This document shows, one piece after another, positions 1-8,262 of a stretch of 64,000 nt of DNA. Made by a program: the position numbers and the translations under genes. A model generated the notes under the pieces. That model saw only the letters and a program-made list of their open reading frames with translations. It ran no database searches and was not told where the DNA came from. The stretch spans positions 1 through 64,000 of the forward strand of contig NZ_JAWMPX010000006.1 of assembly GCF_033101155.1 (NCBI RefSeq), in the 5' to 3' direction. This DNA is from Tropicimonas sp033101155 (GTDB taxonomy: Bacteria > Pseudomonadota > Alphaproteobacteria > Rhodobacterales > Rhodobacteraceae). The stretch's first letter is position 1. Each line of letters begins with the position of its first letter.

Positions 1-613
1 CGGGGATCGGAATGCCCGAGCAGTGCCATGATCTCGAACAGGCTGGACCCATCTTCGCCCATCGCCGTGGCCACGCCATTTCGGCTGCCATGCTGTGAGT
101 GGGTCACCCTCCCATTCAAATCGACAAGACCTGCCCGCTTGATCCACTTGCGGACGCGATTGTCGAGGCTTCCGGAGTTGGCAGAAGGCTTGCCATGTTC
201 GGTCACAAGAAAGGTTTTACGGCTGAGATCATGGAGGTCGAGTTCACGGGCCAAGGCCTCCTGAACAGGAGCCGAGACCTTTTTCGATCCACGTTTCTGC
301 GGCTGGTAGATTAGGAATGCGTCGCCTTCGATATCCTTCAGGTTCTTCTGTCCCAGGTGATGCATGTCCCCGATCCGCCCGGCGGTCGTGTCCGCTTCGC
401 AGAACCAGAGGCGCGCCATGGTACCCGGTCCATGCGGCCGTAGGAATTACTCGATGTCTTCGGGTTCCCATGGCGTCGCGCCACCTCGGGAGCGATGGAT
501 ATTCTCGACAGAAAACACGTCGGAACGAGCGTATTTTCCGCGCTCGTGACCCCAAGTATAGGCGGAACGAAGGGACTTGATGCAGTTATCCGCAGCCGCG
601 GTCTTGCTTCAAA
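1..613 (-). pseudogene. phage-type tyrosine recombinase (integrase), broken and partial
   Basis: The minus strand reads as the core-binding and catalytic parts of a phage integrase. A segment like ADNCIKSLRSAYTWGHERG is followed by TPWEPEDIE, then a TAA codon near 445, then GPGTMARLWF and the box I arginine in RIGDM (near 370). Further on come the HxxR box as HGSR (near 85) and the last histidine in LLGHSDP (near 10). The tyrosine would lie beyond the left edge. A TGA near 611 and the TAA near 445 break the frame, so the gene is dead even though the R, HxxR and H residues survive. It lies beside an IS5 remnant and in the same accessory stretch as other debris. The assignment comes from motif reading; the exact integrase subgroup is not known. 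Confidence 0.7.
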
Positions 614-639
614 AGCTGTCCCGAAAATGAATGAAGGCT

Positions 640-1097
640 TTTCCCGACGAGTGCGGTGCAAATCTGTCTCGCTACGAAAGTGTTATTCGATTGTTTACTG
701 CGCCAAACGACCGGGTTCGTCGAAAGTTTGTTGGATTTGATAGGGTTCGACTGGTCGGTGCCCGACTACAGCACCTTGTGCCGTTGCCAGAAATCTCTGG
801 CCGTGAATAACCCGAATCGACGTTCGAAAGGGCCGCTGCACCTCTAGATCTCTCTCGGGCATTGCTGCGCAATATGGAAGCGAACAAACTGCCGTAGCTG
901 AGGCGCGGAACGAGGCGCTACGCGCATAAGAATTCGTGGGTCGAGCCATCTGGCGACATTGGAGCGGATACCACCGTCGAAGCCGCGTCGAGACGTAGCC
1001 ACACTGCGTCAAACTGCTGGGACACAGCCTCATGGCGCGGGATTTCGACCCACAGCTCGTTGAGCTCCAAATCCGACACGCCCTAACCGATTGTTAG
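640..1097 (+). pseudogene. IS5-family transposase remnant
   Basis: Two stretches in different frames match the N-terminal and C-terminal parts of IS5-type transposases. The first, 656-847, contains LRQTTGFVESLLDLIGFDW and SKGPLHL and stops at a TAG. The second, in another frame from about 850 to a TAG at 1095-1097, contains WSGYHRRSRVET and KLLGHSLMARDFDPQLVELQ with extra in-frame stops. The central DDE-bearing part is largely missing, so this is an internally deleted, non-functional copy. No clear terminal inverted repeats were found. Confidence 0.7.
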
Positions 1098-1200
1098 TGG
1101 CTGGCTGCTACCAGTCTTTCATCCTTGTCGCCCGATCCATTGTGCCCATGTGAGTCGAAGCCAAATTCACCAGCCGGGCGCCCCTACTCTGGAATCCTTT

Positions 1201-3621
1201 ATGCTGACTACACTACGGAACCTTTCCTCAAGCATCGTCATCAAAGTCCTGGGAATGCTGCTTTCGATTGGAGGCCTCACGGTCTTTGCTGTCTGGACCG
1301 GGTTCACACTCTTCGGCGAAACCTCCTTATCGCTCGACCGGTTTCACACCAAGCTGGTGCCGGCGATGAAGGAAAGCTCCGCCATCATCGAAACCAATGG
1401 CGAGCTCAACGAAGCACTTTCCGCCTTGCTGATCGCAGGTAGCGAAGAGGAGATACAGCAAGGCCTCGTGAGTGCCCGCGAACACATGAGCGCTCTGGAG
1501 CAATCCGTCGAGCATCTTGGCGGCGAGTTGAAAGACGCCTTCTTGTACAACATCGAGGAGGGATTGGAGCACATCGAGGAGTTGGCGGAAGCACGCAAGG
1601 TAGATCTCGCCTTCGATGAAGCCACGCTCGAAGGGTCGGATGCGCTCGGCATCGCGGTGTCGGAGGCAAACACGCACCTTGGACACGACGTCAAGGAGGC
1701 GTATCGCGCGGCCAGGACCGCTTCCGGCGACACCATTCAACCTCAGCTATTGCGTCTCGAACAAGCCACAAGTCTCGAACGCCTTATCGGCGAGATCCAG
1801 TCGGCTGTTCTCACGGGCGCATCCGCAGACGACGCAGCGGGCGTGGCCGGATCTCAGACTCGCGCCGATGAGATCATGGCAAGCATTTCGACCCTTTCGA
1901 AGAACTTCGTCCATGACGCTGACATCATGAGTGCACTCGGCGATATCAGCTCCAGCGTAGAGCAGGAAACCGGCATACTCGCGGCCCGAGGAACTGTGGT
2001 TGAAGCGCGAGCGGCCGCAGACGAGGCCGCAATAGAGGCTTCCGAACATGTGCGCGAGATTACCAATCTGGCACGCGATTTTGGCCGCGAGTCGATAGCC
2101 GATATCGAAAGTGCCAGCAGCTATCTCGAAGCCTCGTCCATTGACGGTCAGGACACGATGCTGAGCATTGCCTGGATCAGTATTGCGATCCTCGTGCTCG
2201 CCACTGCCGGAACGATCTTCCTGATCGTCCGCCCGCTCTATCGGGTGACGGCAGTAACCGAACGCCTCGCCACGGGCGATCTTGCCCCGGTCGAGGGCTT
2301 CAAGAACCCGCACGGCGAAATCGGCCGGATGGCAGCAGCGCTCAAGGTTTTCCGTAACGGCATGATCGAACGACAGCGGCTCGAAGAAGAGGAAAGACAG
2401 CGGGAGAAGGAAAACCGCGAACGCGCCCTTCGGGAGGAGCAGGAAGCCCATGAACGTGCCGAGGCCGAGCGCAACCGGCAGGCACAGGCTGAAGCCGAAG
2501 AACGCGAACGCGAGGCGAAGGCCAAGCAGGAGCGGGACATGTTGCGGGAGCAAGCTGAAGCTGAGCGCCGGGCCCGTGCCGCTGAACAGAAAAAAGTTGT
2601 CGACGCTCTTACGCGTTCGTTGAGCGCCATGTCGAGCGGCGATCTGAGTGTCCAGATCGACGAGGTGTTCCCGAAAGAATACGAGCAGCTTCGGCGGGAC
2701 TTTAATGGAGCCGTTGGAAAGATCGCGACGTTGGTCGGTTCGATCATTGAGACCTCATTGGCCATCCGCAGTGACAGTGATGCATTGGACGAAGCCGCAT
2801 CGGAAATGTCGCGGCGGACGGAATCCCAGGCGGCTTCGTTGGAGGAGACCGCAGCGGCAATCACCGAATTGACGGCCTCGGTGGAAAACTCGAGTACCGG
2901 GGCGAACAACGCTGCGGCCACGGTTGTCCGGGCCCGAGAGAAGTCCGAAACCGGTAGCCAAGTGGTTAGGCGCACCATAGATGCGATGTCCGCAATCGCG
3001 GAAAGCTCGAAGAAGATTTCTCAGATCACGAATGTCATTGACGACATTGCCTTCCAGACCAATCTGCTAGCACTCAATGCTGGCGTCGAAGCGGCGCGAG
3101 CGGGCGATGCGGGCCGTGGTTTCTCGGTCGTCGCATCCGAAGTGCGGGCACTTGCACAGCGCTCGTCGGATTCCGCTCGGGAGATTGGAGACCTGATTAC
3201 CGCATCCACTCAGCAGGTCGATGACGGTGCCAAACTTGCCAATGATTCCGGTCGGGCGCTCGACGAAATCGGGAAGATGGTTCTGGATCTTAACGGGCTC
3301 GTGGAGTCTATCGCCGACACATCGGCTCAACAATCGACGAGCTTGGCAGAGATTTCCACCGCAGTGAACCGACTTGATCAGGTCACCCAGCAGAACGCGG
3401 CCATGTTCGAGGAAACCACCGCTGCAGTTGGCTCTCTCAAATCGCAGGCAGAGACACTGGAACAGAACACCGGCAGTTTCTCGTTGGTCGCCGACCACAC
3501 CCGCCGAGCCCCTTCGGGGCGCCTTGTTGCAACGAAGCCGGCGCCCAAAACTGCGCTCGTCGCCAGTGCCGGCAAATCAGGCGCGGTGCCGAATCTCGAT
3601 GAGGGGTGGGAGGACTTTTGA
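1201..3621 (+). CDS. methyl-accepting chemotaxis protein
   Basis: Inner-membrane chemoreceptor of about 806 residues that would pass a periplasmic signal to CheA/CheW. A first membrane segment lies near residues 12-36, followed by a large helical periplasmic sensor and a second membrane segment near 320-343. Next come a HAMP domain (344-395), a highly charged Glu/Arg/Gln coiled coil (about 400-465), a second HAMP-like segment containing SSGDLSVQIDEV (about 470-510), and the signalling domain with its hairpin tip FQTNLLALNAGVEAARAG near 617-636. The C-terminus GWEDF resembles the pentapeptide that tethers CheR/CheB. The ATG at 1201 is preferred because it gives a normal receptor N-terminus; an in-frame GTG at 1150 would start at the edge of the IS remnant. 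It stands alone, with no che genes nearby. The ligand is unknown. Confidence 0.92.
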   Translation: MLTTLRNLSSSIVIKVLGMLLSIGGLTVFAVWTGFTLFGETSLSLDRFHTKLVPAMKESSAIIETNGELNEALSALLIAGSEEEIQQGLVSAREHMSALEQSVEHLGGELKDAFLYNIEEGLEHIEELAEARKVDLAFDEATLEGSDALGIAVSEANTHLGHDVKEAYRAARTASGDTIQPQLLRLEQATSLERLIGEIQSAVLTGASADDAAGVAGSQTRADEIMASISTLSKNFVHDADIMSALGDISSSVEQETGILAARGTVVEARAAADEAAIEASEHVREITNLARDFGRESIADIESASSYLEASSIDGQDTMLSIAWISIAILVLATAGTIFLIVRPLYRVTAVTERLATGDLAPVEGFKNPHGEIGRMAAALKVFRNGMIERQRLEEEERQREKENRERALREEQEAHERAEAERNRQAQAEAEEREREAKAKQERDMLREQAEAERRARAAEQKKVVDALTRSLSAMSSGDLSVQIDEVFPKEYEQLRRDFNGAVGKIATLVGSIIETSLAIRSDSDALDEAASEMSRRTESQAASLEETAAAITELTASVENSSTGANNAAATVVRAREKSETGSQVVRRTIDAMSAIAESSKKISQITNVIDDIAFQTNLLALNAGVEAARAGDAGRGFSVVASEVRALAQRSSDSAREIGDLITASTQQVDDGAKLANDSGRALDEIGKMVLDLNGLVESIADTSAQQSTSLAEISTAVNRLDQVTQQNAAMFEETTAAVGSLKSQAETLEQNTGSFSLVADHTRRAPSGRLVATKPAPKTALVASAGKSGAVPNLDEGWEDF

Positions 3622-3631
3622 GTTCCGATCA

Positions 3632-3673
3632 GGCCGGCATCAGTTTGGAACGTCCCACAATTTGATGCCGGCC
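3632..3673 (+). terminator. hairpin after the chemoreceptor gene
   Basis: A perfect 11-bp inverted repeat, ggccggcatca (3632-3642) and tgatgccggcc (3663-3673), begins 10 bases after the stop codon. The loop is about 20 bases and no T-run follows, so it may be a weak terminator or an mRNA-stabilising hairpin. Confidence 0.4.
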
Positions 3674-3835
3674 GGGAACTTCGTGGGATACCGTTGTTCC
3701 GACCCATTGATCCTTTCGTGCCGAACTCGGTTTGCCATGAAAGACCTCGATGCGAATTAAGGACCGCCGCCAATGGGTGTGTGACTGCCCCCTAAAACTG
3801 GGCCATTGTTTGTACCAAGAAAGGGGGAACGGTAG

Positions 3836-4123
3836 ATGTCTCGGAAACGGTATTCGGACGAGGATGTCCTGAAGCTGCTGCGTGAGATCGAACTGAAGCT
3901 GGCGGATGGCAAGGACGTTCGAACGGCCTGTCGTACAGTCGGTGTCAGCGATGCGACTTACTACAACTGGCGGCGTCGGTTCGGCGGGATGGGCAAGTCG
4001 CAGTTGTCGGAGATGCGTAACCTTGAGAAAGAAAACGCCCGGCTCAAGAAGATCGTGGCGGAGTTGGAACTGGACAAGCTCATTCGCAAGGAAAGCCTGA
4101 ACTACCTAAAGCCACGGGCCTGA
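3836..4123 (+). CDS. IS3-family transposase OrfA
   Basis: A 95-residue protein with an N-terminal helix-turn-helix (RYSDEDVLKLLREIE, then VGVSDATYYNWRRRFGG) and a C-terminal leucine-zipper-like helix (EKENARLKKIVAELELDK). This is the DNA-binding half of IS407-type transposases. The frame is intact and ends where orfB begins in the -1 frame, as expected for programmed frameshifting in this family. A purine-rich aagaaaggggg lies before the ATG. Because orfB is broken, OrfA alone would not transpose the element. Confidence 0.85.
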   Translation: MSRKRYSDEDVLKLLREIELKLADGKDVRTACRTVGVSDATYYNWRRRFGGMGKSQLSEMRNLEKENARLKKIVAELELDKLIRKESLNYLKPRA

Positions 4124-4994
4124 CGACGAGCCAACTTCGTCAGGCCGTCATTCACACTCGCCAGAAGCTCGCCACGTCGGAGCGCCGGACCTGCAGGGTG
4201 ATCGGCCTGGCGCGAAGTTCCATGCAGTACAGGGCCATCGAAAAAGACGAGAACGCCCTGCGGTTGGCTATGATCCGACTGGCAAAGAGCTATGGCCGGT
4301 ACGGCTACCGCAAGGTGGCCGAACTGCTTCGCGTCGAAGGCTGGCTTGTGAACCACAAGAAGGTGGAGCGCCTCTGGAGCGAAGAAGGCTTGCAACTTCC
4401 CCAGCGGCACAAGAAGAAGCGACGCCTGTATCACAAGGACAGCTCGATCATCCGGCTACGGCCAACGCACCGCAACCACGTCTGGAGCGTTGATCCTCGC
4501 CATTGTGGCTCGGGCCAATGGCGCTCCCGATGGCTCGATTCACGACAAGCTCAGCAATGGCCGCAGCTACAAGATGCTGACGGTCCTGGATGAATACACC
4601 CGGCAGGCGCTCGCAGTGGAGGTTCGCACCCGTATGGGCTCCGAGGATGTGCTGGAGGTCCTCTACGGCCTCTTCCTGCGTCACGGCAAACCTGAGTTTG
4701 TTCGCAGCGACAACGGCCCAGAGTTCGCATCAGAAGCGACACAGAGCTGGCTCGAAAAGGTCGGCATCAGACCCATCCGGATCTATCCAGGATCACCTTG
4801 GGAGAACGGCTACAATGAGCGCTTCAACGGCACTCTACGCAGAGAAGTCCTGGACGCCGAATGGTTCACAACAACCAGACAGGCTCAGGTCGTCATCAAA
4901 ACTTTGGCTCAGAGAGTACAATCACACCCGACCACATCAGGCGCTCGGAATGCGTCCTCCGGTGCCCGAAACTCTACTTGAAAATGGCCCATAG
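4122..4994 (+). pseudogene. IS3-family transposase OrfB, frameshifted
   Basis: The rve-type DDE integrase half, spread over three frames. Piece 1 (to about 4494) has SYGRYGYRKVAELL and the first catalytic Asp in HVWSVD. About 44 bases of extra sequence then break the frame. Piece 2 (about 4539-4903) has KMLTVLDEYTR, the second Asp in VRSDNGPEF and the Glu in ENGYNERFNG. A one-base insertion near 4903 moves the reading to piece 3, WLREYNHTRPHQALGM, ending at 4994. All DDE residues can be found, but two frame breaks make a working protein unlikely. Confidence 0.85.
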
Positions 4995-5009
4995 AAATGG
5001 GGCTGGACA

Positions 5010-5286
5010 CGTTGATCCAGTAATACCAACCGACCCGCGCCGCCCATTTCGGCCCCACCCCCTGATGGGCCCAGTCATAAACCGCGCCTTCGGCCGGGAA
5101 GGCCGTGCCAAGCTCGGAAACCACGAGCAGGTTGGGGATCAGGAACTACAGGATGATTACCGCCCACCAGCCGAACATGGAGGGGCCGACGGCGGCGGTG
5201 GCCGACACGCCGTCAAAGCCGACCATCCCCGATATCACGAAGAAGATGATGCCGAAAAGGCCGATGCCCTCGCCTGATGAACCCAT
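5010..5286 (-). pseudogene. APC-type amino-acid permease, N-terminal fragment
   Basis: From an ATG at 5286 (preceded on the minus strand by ggagaga) the frame reads MGSSGEGIGLFGIIFFVISG, then VGPSMFGWWAVIIL, an in-frame TAG, then FLIPNLLVVSELGTAFPAEG and GWYYWINV. It stops at the right inverted repeat of the IS3 element. This is the first part of an amino acid/polyamine/organocation transporter with two or three membrane segments. It is destroyed by a nonsense codon and by loss of the rest of the gene at the IS boundary. It lies downstream of agmatine deiminase on the same strand, so it was probably a polyamine- or agmatine-linked transporter; the substrate is inferred only from context. Confidence 0.7.
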
Positions 5287-5478
5287 GCCGTCTCTCCCTC
5301 GCCGATTGTTGTTCGACCTTGTTCCTTGCAGCAGCCTGTCCCGAACCATGCGTTCCCGTCGCCGCCGGTCGGCCACTTCCGCTCGCGGCACGCGCCGCTG
5401 ACGGTCAGGCTCCGAAAACACAAGATGCCGGGCGCGGGCACCCGACATTTTCATTCGTTTGCTATGCGTTCCGGGCGA

Positions 5479-6570
5479 TCATACCGCCGGGACATGCTGT
5501 GTGATGCAATGGACATTGCCGCCACCGAGCAGGATTTCGCGCGCCTGCACGCCTACGATCTCGAAATCCGGGAACGCCTCCTGCAGCACGTCCCGCGCCG
5601 GTCCGTCCCATTTCGGGTCCAGCAGCGGCAGGATGATCCGGCCATTGGTGATCAGGAAGTTGGCATAGGACCCGGCCATCCGCTCGCCAGCCTCGCGTTC
5701 CATTCCGTCGGACATGTCGATGCCGGCGGCCTCTTCTTCGGTGAAATAGAGCGGGCCGGGGATGTGGACCTTGTGGATCCTGAAGCTGCGGCCCTTCGCA
5801 TCCGTGGCATTGGACAGGAACTCGTAGGCCCGCTGCGAGATCGCGTATTGCGGGTCGTCCTTGTCCTCGGTCCAGGACAGGATCACCTCGCCGGGGCGCA
5901 CGACATGGATCAGGTTGTCGATATGGCCGTTGGTCTCGTCGCTATAGAGCCCCTCCGGCAGCCAGAGCACTTTTTCGACCCCGAGATTGTCCTTCAGCGC
6001 CTGCTCGATCTCCGCCTTGCTCATGTCGGCATTGCGCGACGGGTGCAGAAGGCATTCCTCGTTGGTAAACAGCGTGCCGTCGCCATCGGTGTGGATCGAA
6101 CCGCCTTCGAGGATGATGCCCGCGCGGTAGCTGGCGTCGCGGTGAATCTCGCAGATCTTGCCCGCAACCTGGTCGTCACGGTCCCAGGGGAAATAGAGCC
6201 CGTCGACAAGACCGCCCCACGCATTGAAATCCCACTGGACGCCACGGCGCTCGCCCCTGCCATTGACGACATAGGTCGGGCCGATATCGCGCATCCAGCT
6301 GTCATTGGTCGACATCTCGACGACGCGGATATTGTCCGGCAGGCGGGACCGGGCATTGTCATATTGCGCTGCGGAGACCGTCATCGTGACGGGGGTCGCG
6401 CCGGCGATGGCCTTGGCCACCTCGACAAAGCAGCCTTGCGCCGGTTTGGCGCCGTTGCGCCAGTTATCCGGGCGCTCCGGCCAGGCCATCCAGATCTCGG
6501 AATGGGGCGCATCTTCGCCCGGCATGTGGAAGCCATCGGCGGCGGGCTTGGTATCGTGCACTTTGGCCAT
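5479..6570 (-). CDS. aguA: agmatine deiminase
   Basis: Cytoplasmic guanidino-hydrolase of about 363 residues that converts agmatine to N-carbamoylputrescine and ammonia, a route from arginine to putrescine. The order of family motifs is intact: MAWPERPDNW near the N-terminus, STNDSWMRDIGPT, WDFNAWGG, the EGGSIHTDGDG block, ETNGHIDN with the catalytic His, and GGGNVHCITQ with the catalytic Cys near the C-terminus. The start at 6570 (MAKVHDTK) is chosen because AGGA lies at the right distance; a longer in-frame start exists upstream. Permease remnants flank it on both sides on the same strand, suggesting a former transport-plus-catabolism cluster now damaged by IS activity. Confidence 0.93.
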   Translation of the reverse strand: MAKVHDTKPAADGFHMPGEDAPHSEIWMAWPERPDNWRNGAKPAQGCFVEVAKAIAGATPVTMTVSAAQYDNARSRLPDNIRVVEMSTNDSWMRDIGPTYVVNGRGERRGVQWDFNAWGGLVDGLYFPWDRDDQVAGKICEIHRDASYRAGIILEGGSIHTDGDGTLFTNEECLLHPSRNADMSKAEIEQALKDNLGVEKVLWLPEGLYSDETNGHIDNLIHVVRPGEVILSWTEDKDDPQYAISQRAYEFLSNATDAKGRSFRIHKVHIPGPLYFTEEEAAGIDMSDGMEREAGERMAGSYANFLITNGRIILPLLDPKWDGPARDVLQEAFPDFEIVGVQAREILLGGGNVHCITQHVPAV

Positions 6571-6638
6571 TGTTCTTATCCTGTTTGGAGAGAAGTGCCG
6601 CACCGGCCACCGTGACGGCGGCCGGGCGGAGTGTCAAA

Positions 6639-7305
6639 TCACTCGGCGGGTGTCTCCGCCTCCATCTGGCTCATGCGCTTCTCGGCACCCGACAGCAGGT
6701 ATTCGCCGACACCGATCGTGATCAGCACACCCGCAGCCACCGGCAACGTGTAGGCCCAGTCAACGACGCCCGAAAAGATCTCCGGGAAGATGAAGAGCAG
6801 CACGGCCTGCACAACGAAGAGGAAGGCGATGCCGGCCAGCAGGTATTGCACCAGCGAGCCAGCCGGGACCCTGAAGGGACGTTCCGTGCCGGTGTCGATG
6901 GCCCGCAGCCGCAGATAGGACGGGAACATGAACGGGTAGGGCAGCAGGAAGATGCAGCTCGAGAAGGCGAAGGCGGTCCAGAAGAGTTCGTCGCCCGTTG
7001 CCGAGCCCATCATGGTCAGGACCAGGCCGTAAAGCACGACCACGAAGGTGGATACGATGCCGGTGATGTTGTTGGCACCGGTGGGCGTGCGACACTGGGT
7101 GTCTTCCTTGGCGACGGCTGCGGGCAACTCGCCGGTGGTGGCGGCTTCCTGTGCAGCGCGGGAGGCGCCCATAGTCCAGGTCACCATGTTGGAAACGAAA
7201 GTGAACAGCGCCAGGATACCGACAGAATAGACCATGAAATTGCCGAAGGCGCCGGTGCCAAAGAGCTTCTGCAGCGGGCTCTGATGCAGAAATCGGTTGA
7301 TATCG
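6639..7305 (-). pseudogene. APC-type amino-acid permease, C-terminal fragment
   Basis: About 220 residues with some five hydrophobic segments (for example FGNFMVYSVGILALFTFVSN, ITGIVSTFVVVLYGLVLTMM, YLLAGIAFLFVVQAVLLFIF) and the end MSQMEAETPAE. This matches the C-terminal half of an APC-superfamily permease. The 5' end is cut at about 7306, where the terminus of another IS begins, so the gene lacks its start and first membrane segments. It lies just upstream of agmatine deiminase. It may be from a paralogue of the fragment at 5010-5286, or the two may be halves separated by rearrangement. Confidence 0.7.
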
Positions 7306-7570
7306 TGAGGTGACCCCAAATGGTGGTCTGGGTTGAATGCTAATGCATGATTGGTCTCTGATCTATCGGTATGAACGCCTCTGGCGCGGGCGGCCTGTAA
7401 CCGAGTGAACTGTGCGGCCTGGCTGTGTTGTAGTGTTTCCACAAGCGGGCGTTTTTGCGAGGTGGAATGACGGCATCAGCTCCGCGATCCGTCCCTCTCA
7501 TGCATGCAAACATGCACTGCCGGGCAGTGGATGGCATCGTGGCACTTTCGGGTGGCATATTCTGAACATA
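7306..7570 (-). mobile_element. chimera of IS3-family and IS5-family remnants
   Basis: On the minus strand an IS5-type fragment (YATRKCHDAI, then in a shifted frame GADAVIPPRKNARLWK) runs directly into the C-terminal end of an IS3-type OrfB (HYNTARPHSSLGY, PPAPEAFIPIDQRP, stop near 7340). The IS3 end continues to a TGAGGTGACCCC terminus at 7306, which cuts the permease gene. Neither transposase is complete. The fusion point is near 7436. Confidence 0.6.
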
Positions 7571-7688
7571 ATTCCCGAGTTCGGAGTTTGAAAAAAGCTG
7601 AATGATCCACGGTCCAGTTTTCGGCATCAACCCGAAGCCATTTTCCAGACGGCTGCATACGGTCCATGCGTTTTCACCGATGAGCAAC

Positions 7689-8117
7689 TCATCTCCGACT
7701 TCGAAGGCGGATACTCTGCGTTCGGTGGTCTGCCTTCACAATGATCGCAATCTTGGTGCCGTCTTTCAGAAATGCCCGAAAATCGAATAAATGGGTGCGG
7801 GCGACACCGTTCTGATCAACCCACTCGAACGGAACCTAGTTCTCAAAGTTCGCGACATCCCGCCGTCCATCGAGGATCAATGCGACCATCATTTCCGTGT
7901 GGCTTTCGACATCGATGATCCATTCGTCGCCGGATTCGCCGATATTCATCTGGCCGGTAAAATGCTCTCGACGGCCTTTCGCGACCTTGCGCAGGTACTT
8001 CTTGTGTTTGGGCGGCACCAGGGCGCCATAGTGAGTCATATACATCATGGACTGCCATGCTCCCAGCAGGCGAAGCCGGGCGAATTGCTCAGGCCGCCAG
8101 GGCGAACAACGCAGCAC
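7689..8117 (-). pseudogene. TnsA-like endonuclease-domain protein, broken
   Basis: The frame reads HYGALVPPKHKKYLRKVAKG, WIIDVESHTEMMVALILDG, an in-frame TAG at about 7836, then VPFEWVDQNG, HLFDFRAFLKDG and TKIAIIVK before a TGA at 7689. The spacing of E (ESHTE), D (FDFRA) and K (IIVK) suggests a PD-(D/E)xK nuclease like the N-terminal domain of TnsA from Tn7-type transposons; similar stand-alone proteins occur in Rhodobacterales. The nonsense codon and the short C-terminal part mark it as a pseudogene. The family call rests on recollection of motif spacing and is tentative. Confidence 0.45.
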
Positions 8118-8262
8118 GAGGCGGGCGTTGTCCGTGGGTCAGTTCACATTCCGGTCCCGCGGCAGGTTGGCACCGACGATCCCGCCGCGCGCCTGCCGTC
8201 GGACAGGATATCCCGTGCCAGGGCGTCGATGCCCGGTCCGGCCAGCATGCGCCCGTGCCTCG

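Larger units (their letters stand above)
3782..5009 (+). mobile_element. IS3-family (IS407-like) insertion sequence, inactivated
   Basis: An element of about 1.2 kb with imperfect terminal inverted repeats. The left end reads TGactGCCCC...tGGGCCATT. The right end, read in reverse complement, is TGtccaGCCCC...tGGGCCATT. It contains orfA and a frameshifted orfB. It abuts the broken permease fragment on its right, so insertion or later deletion at this IS truncated that gene. The ends are placed by eye and may be off by 1-3 bases; no target-site duplication could be recognised. Confidence 0.75.
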
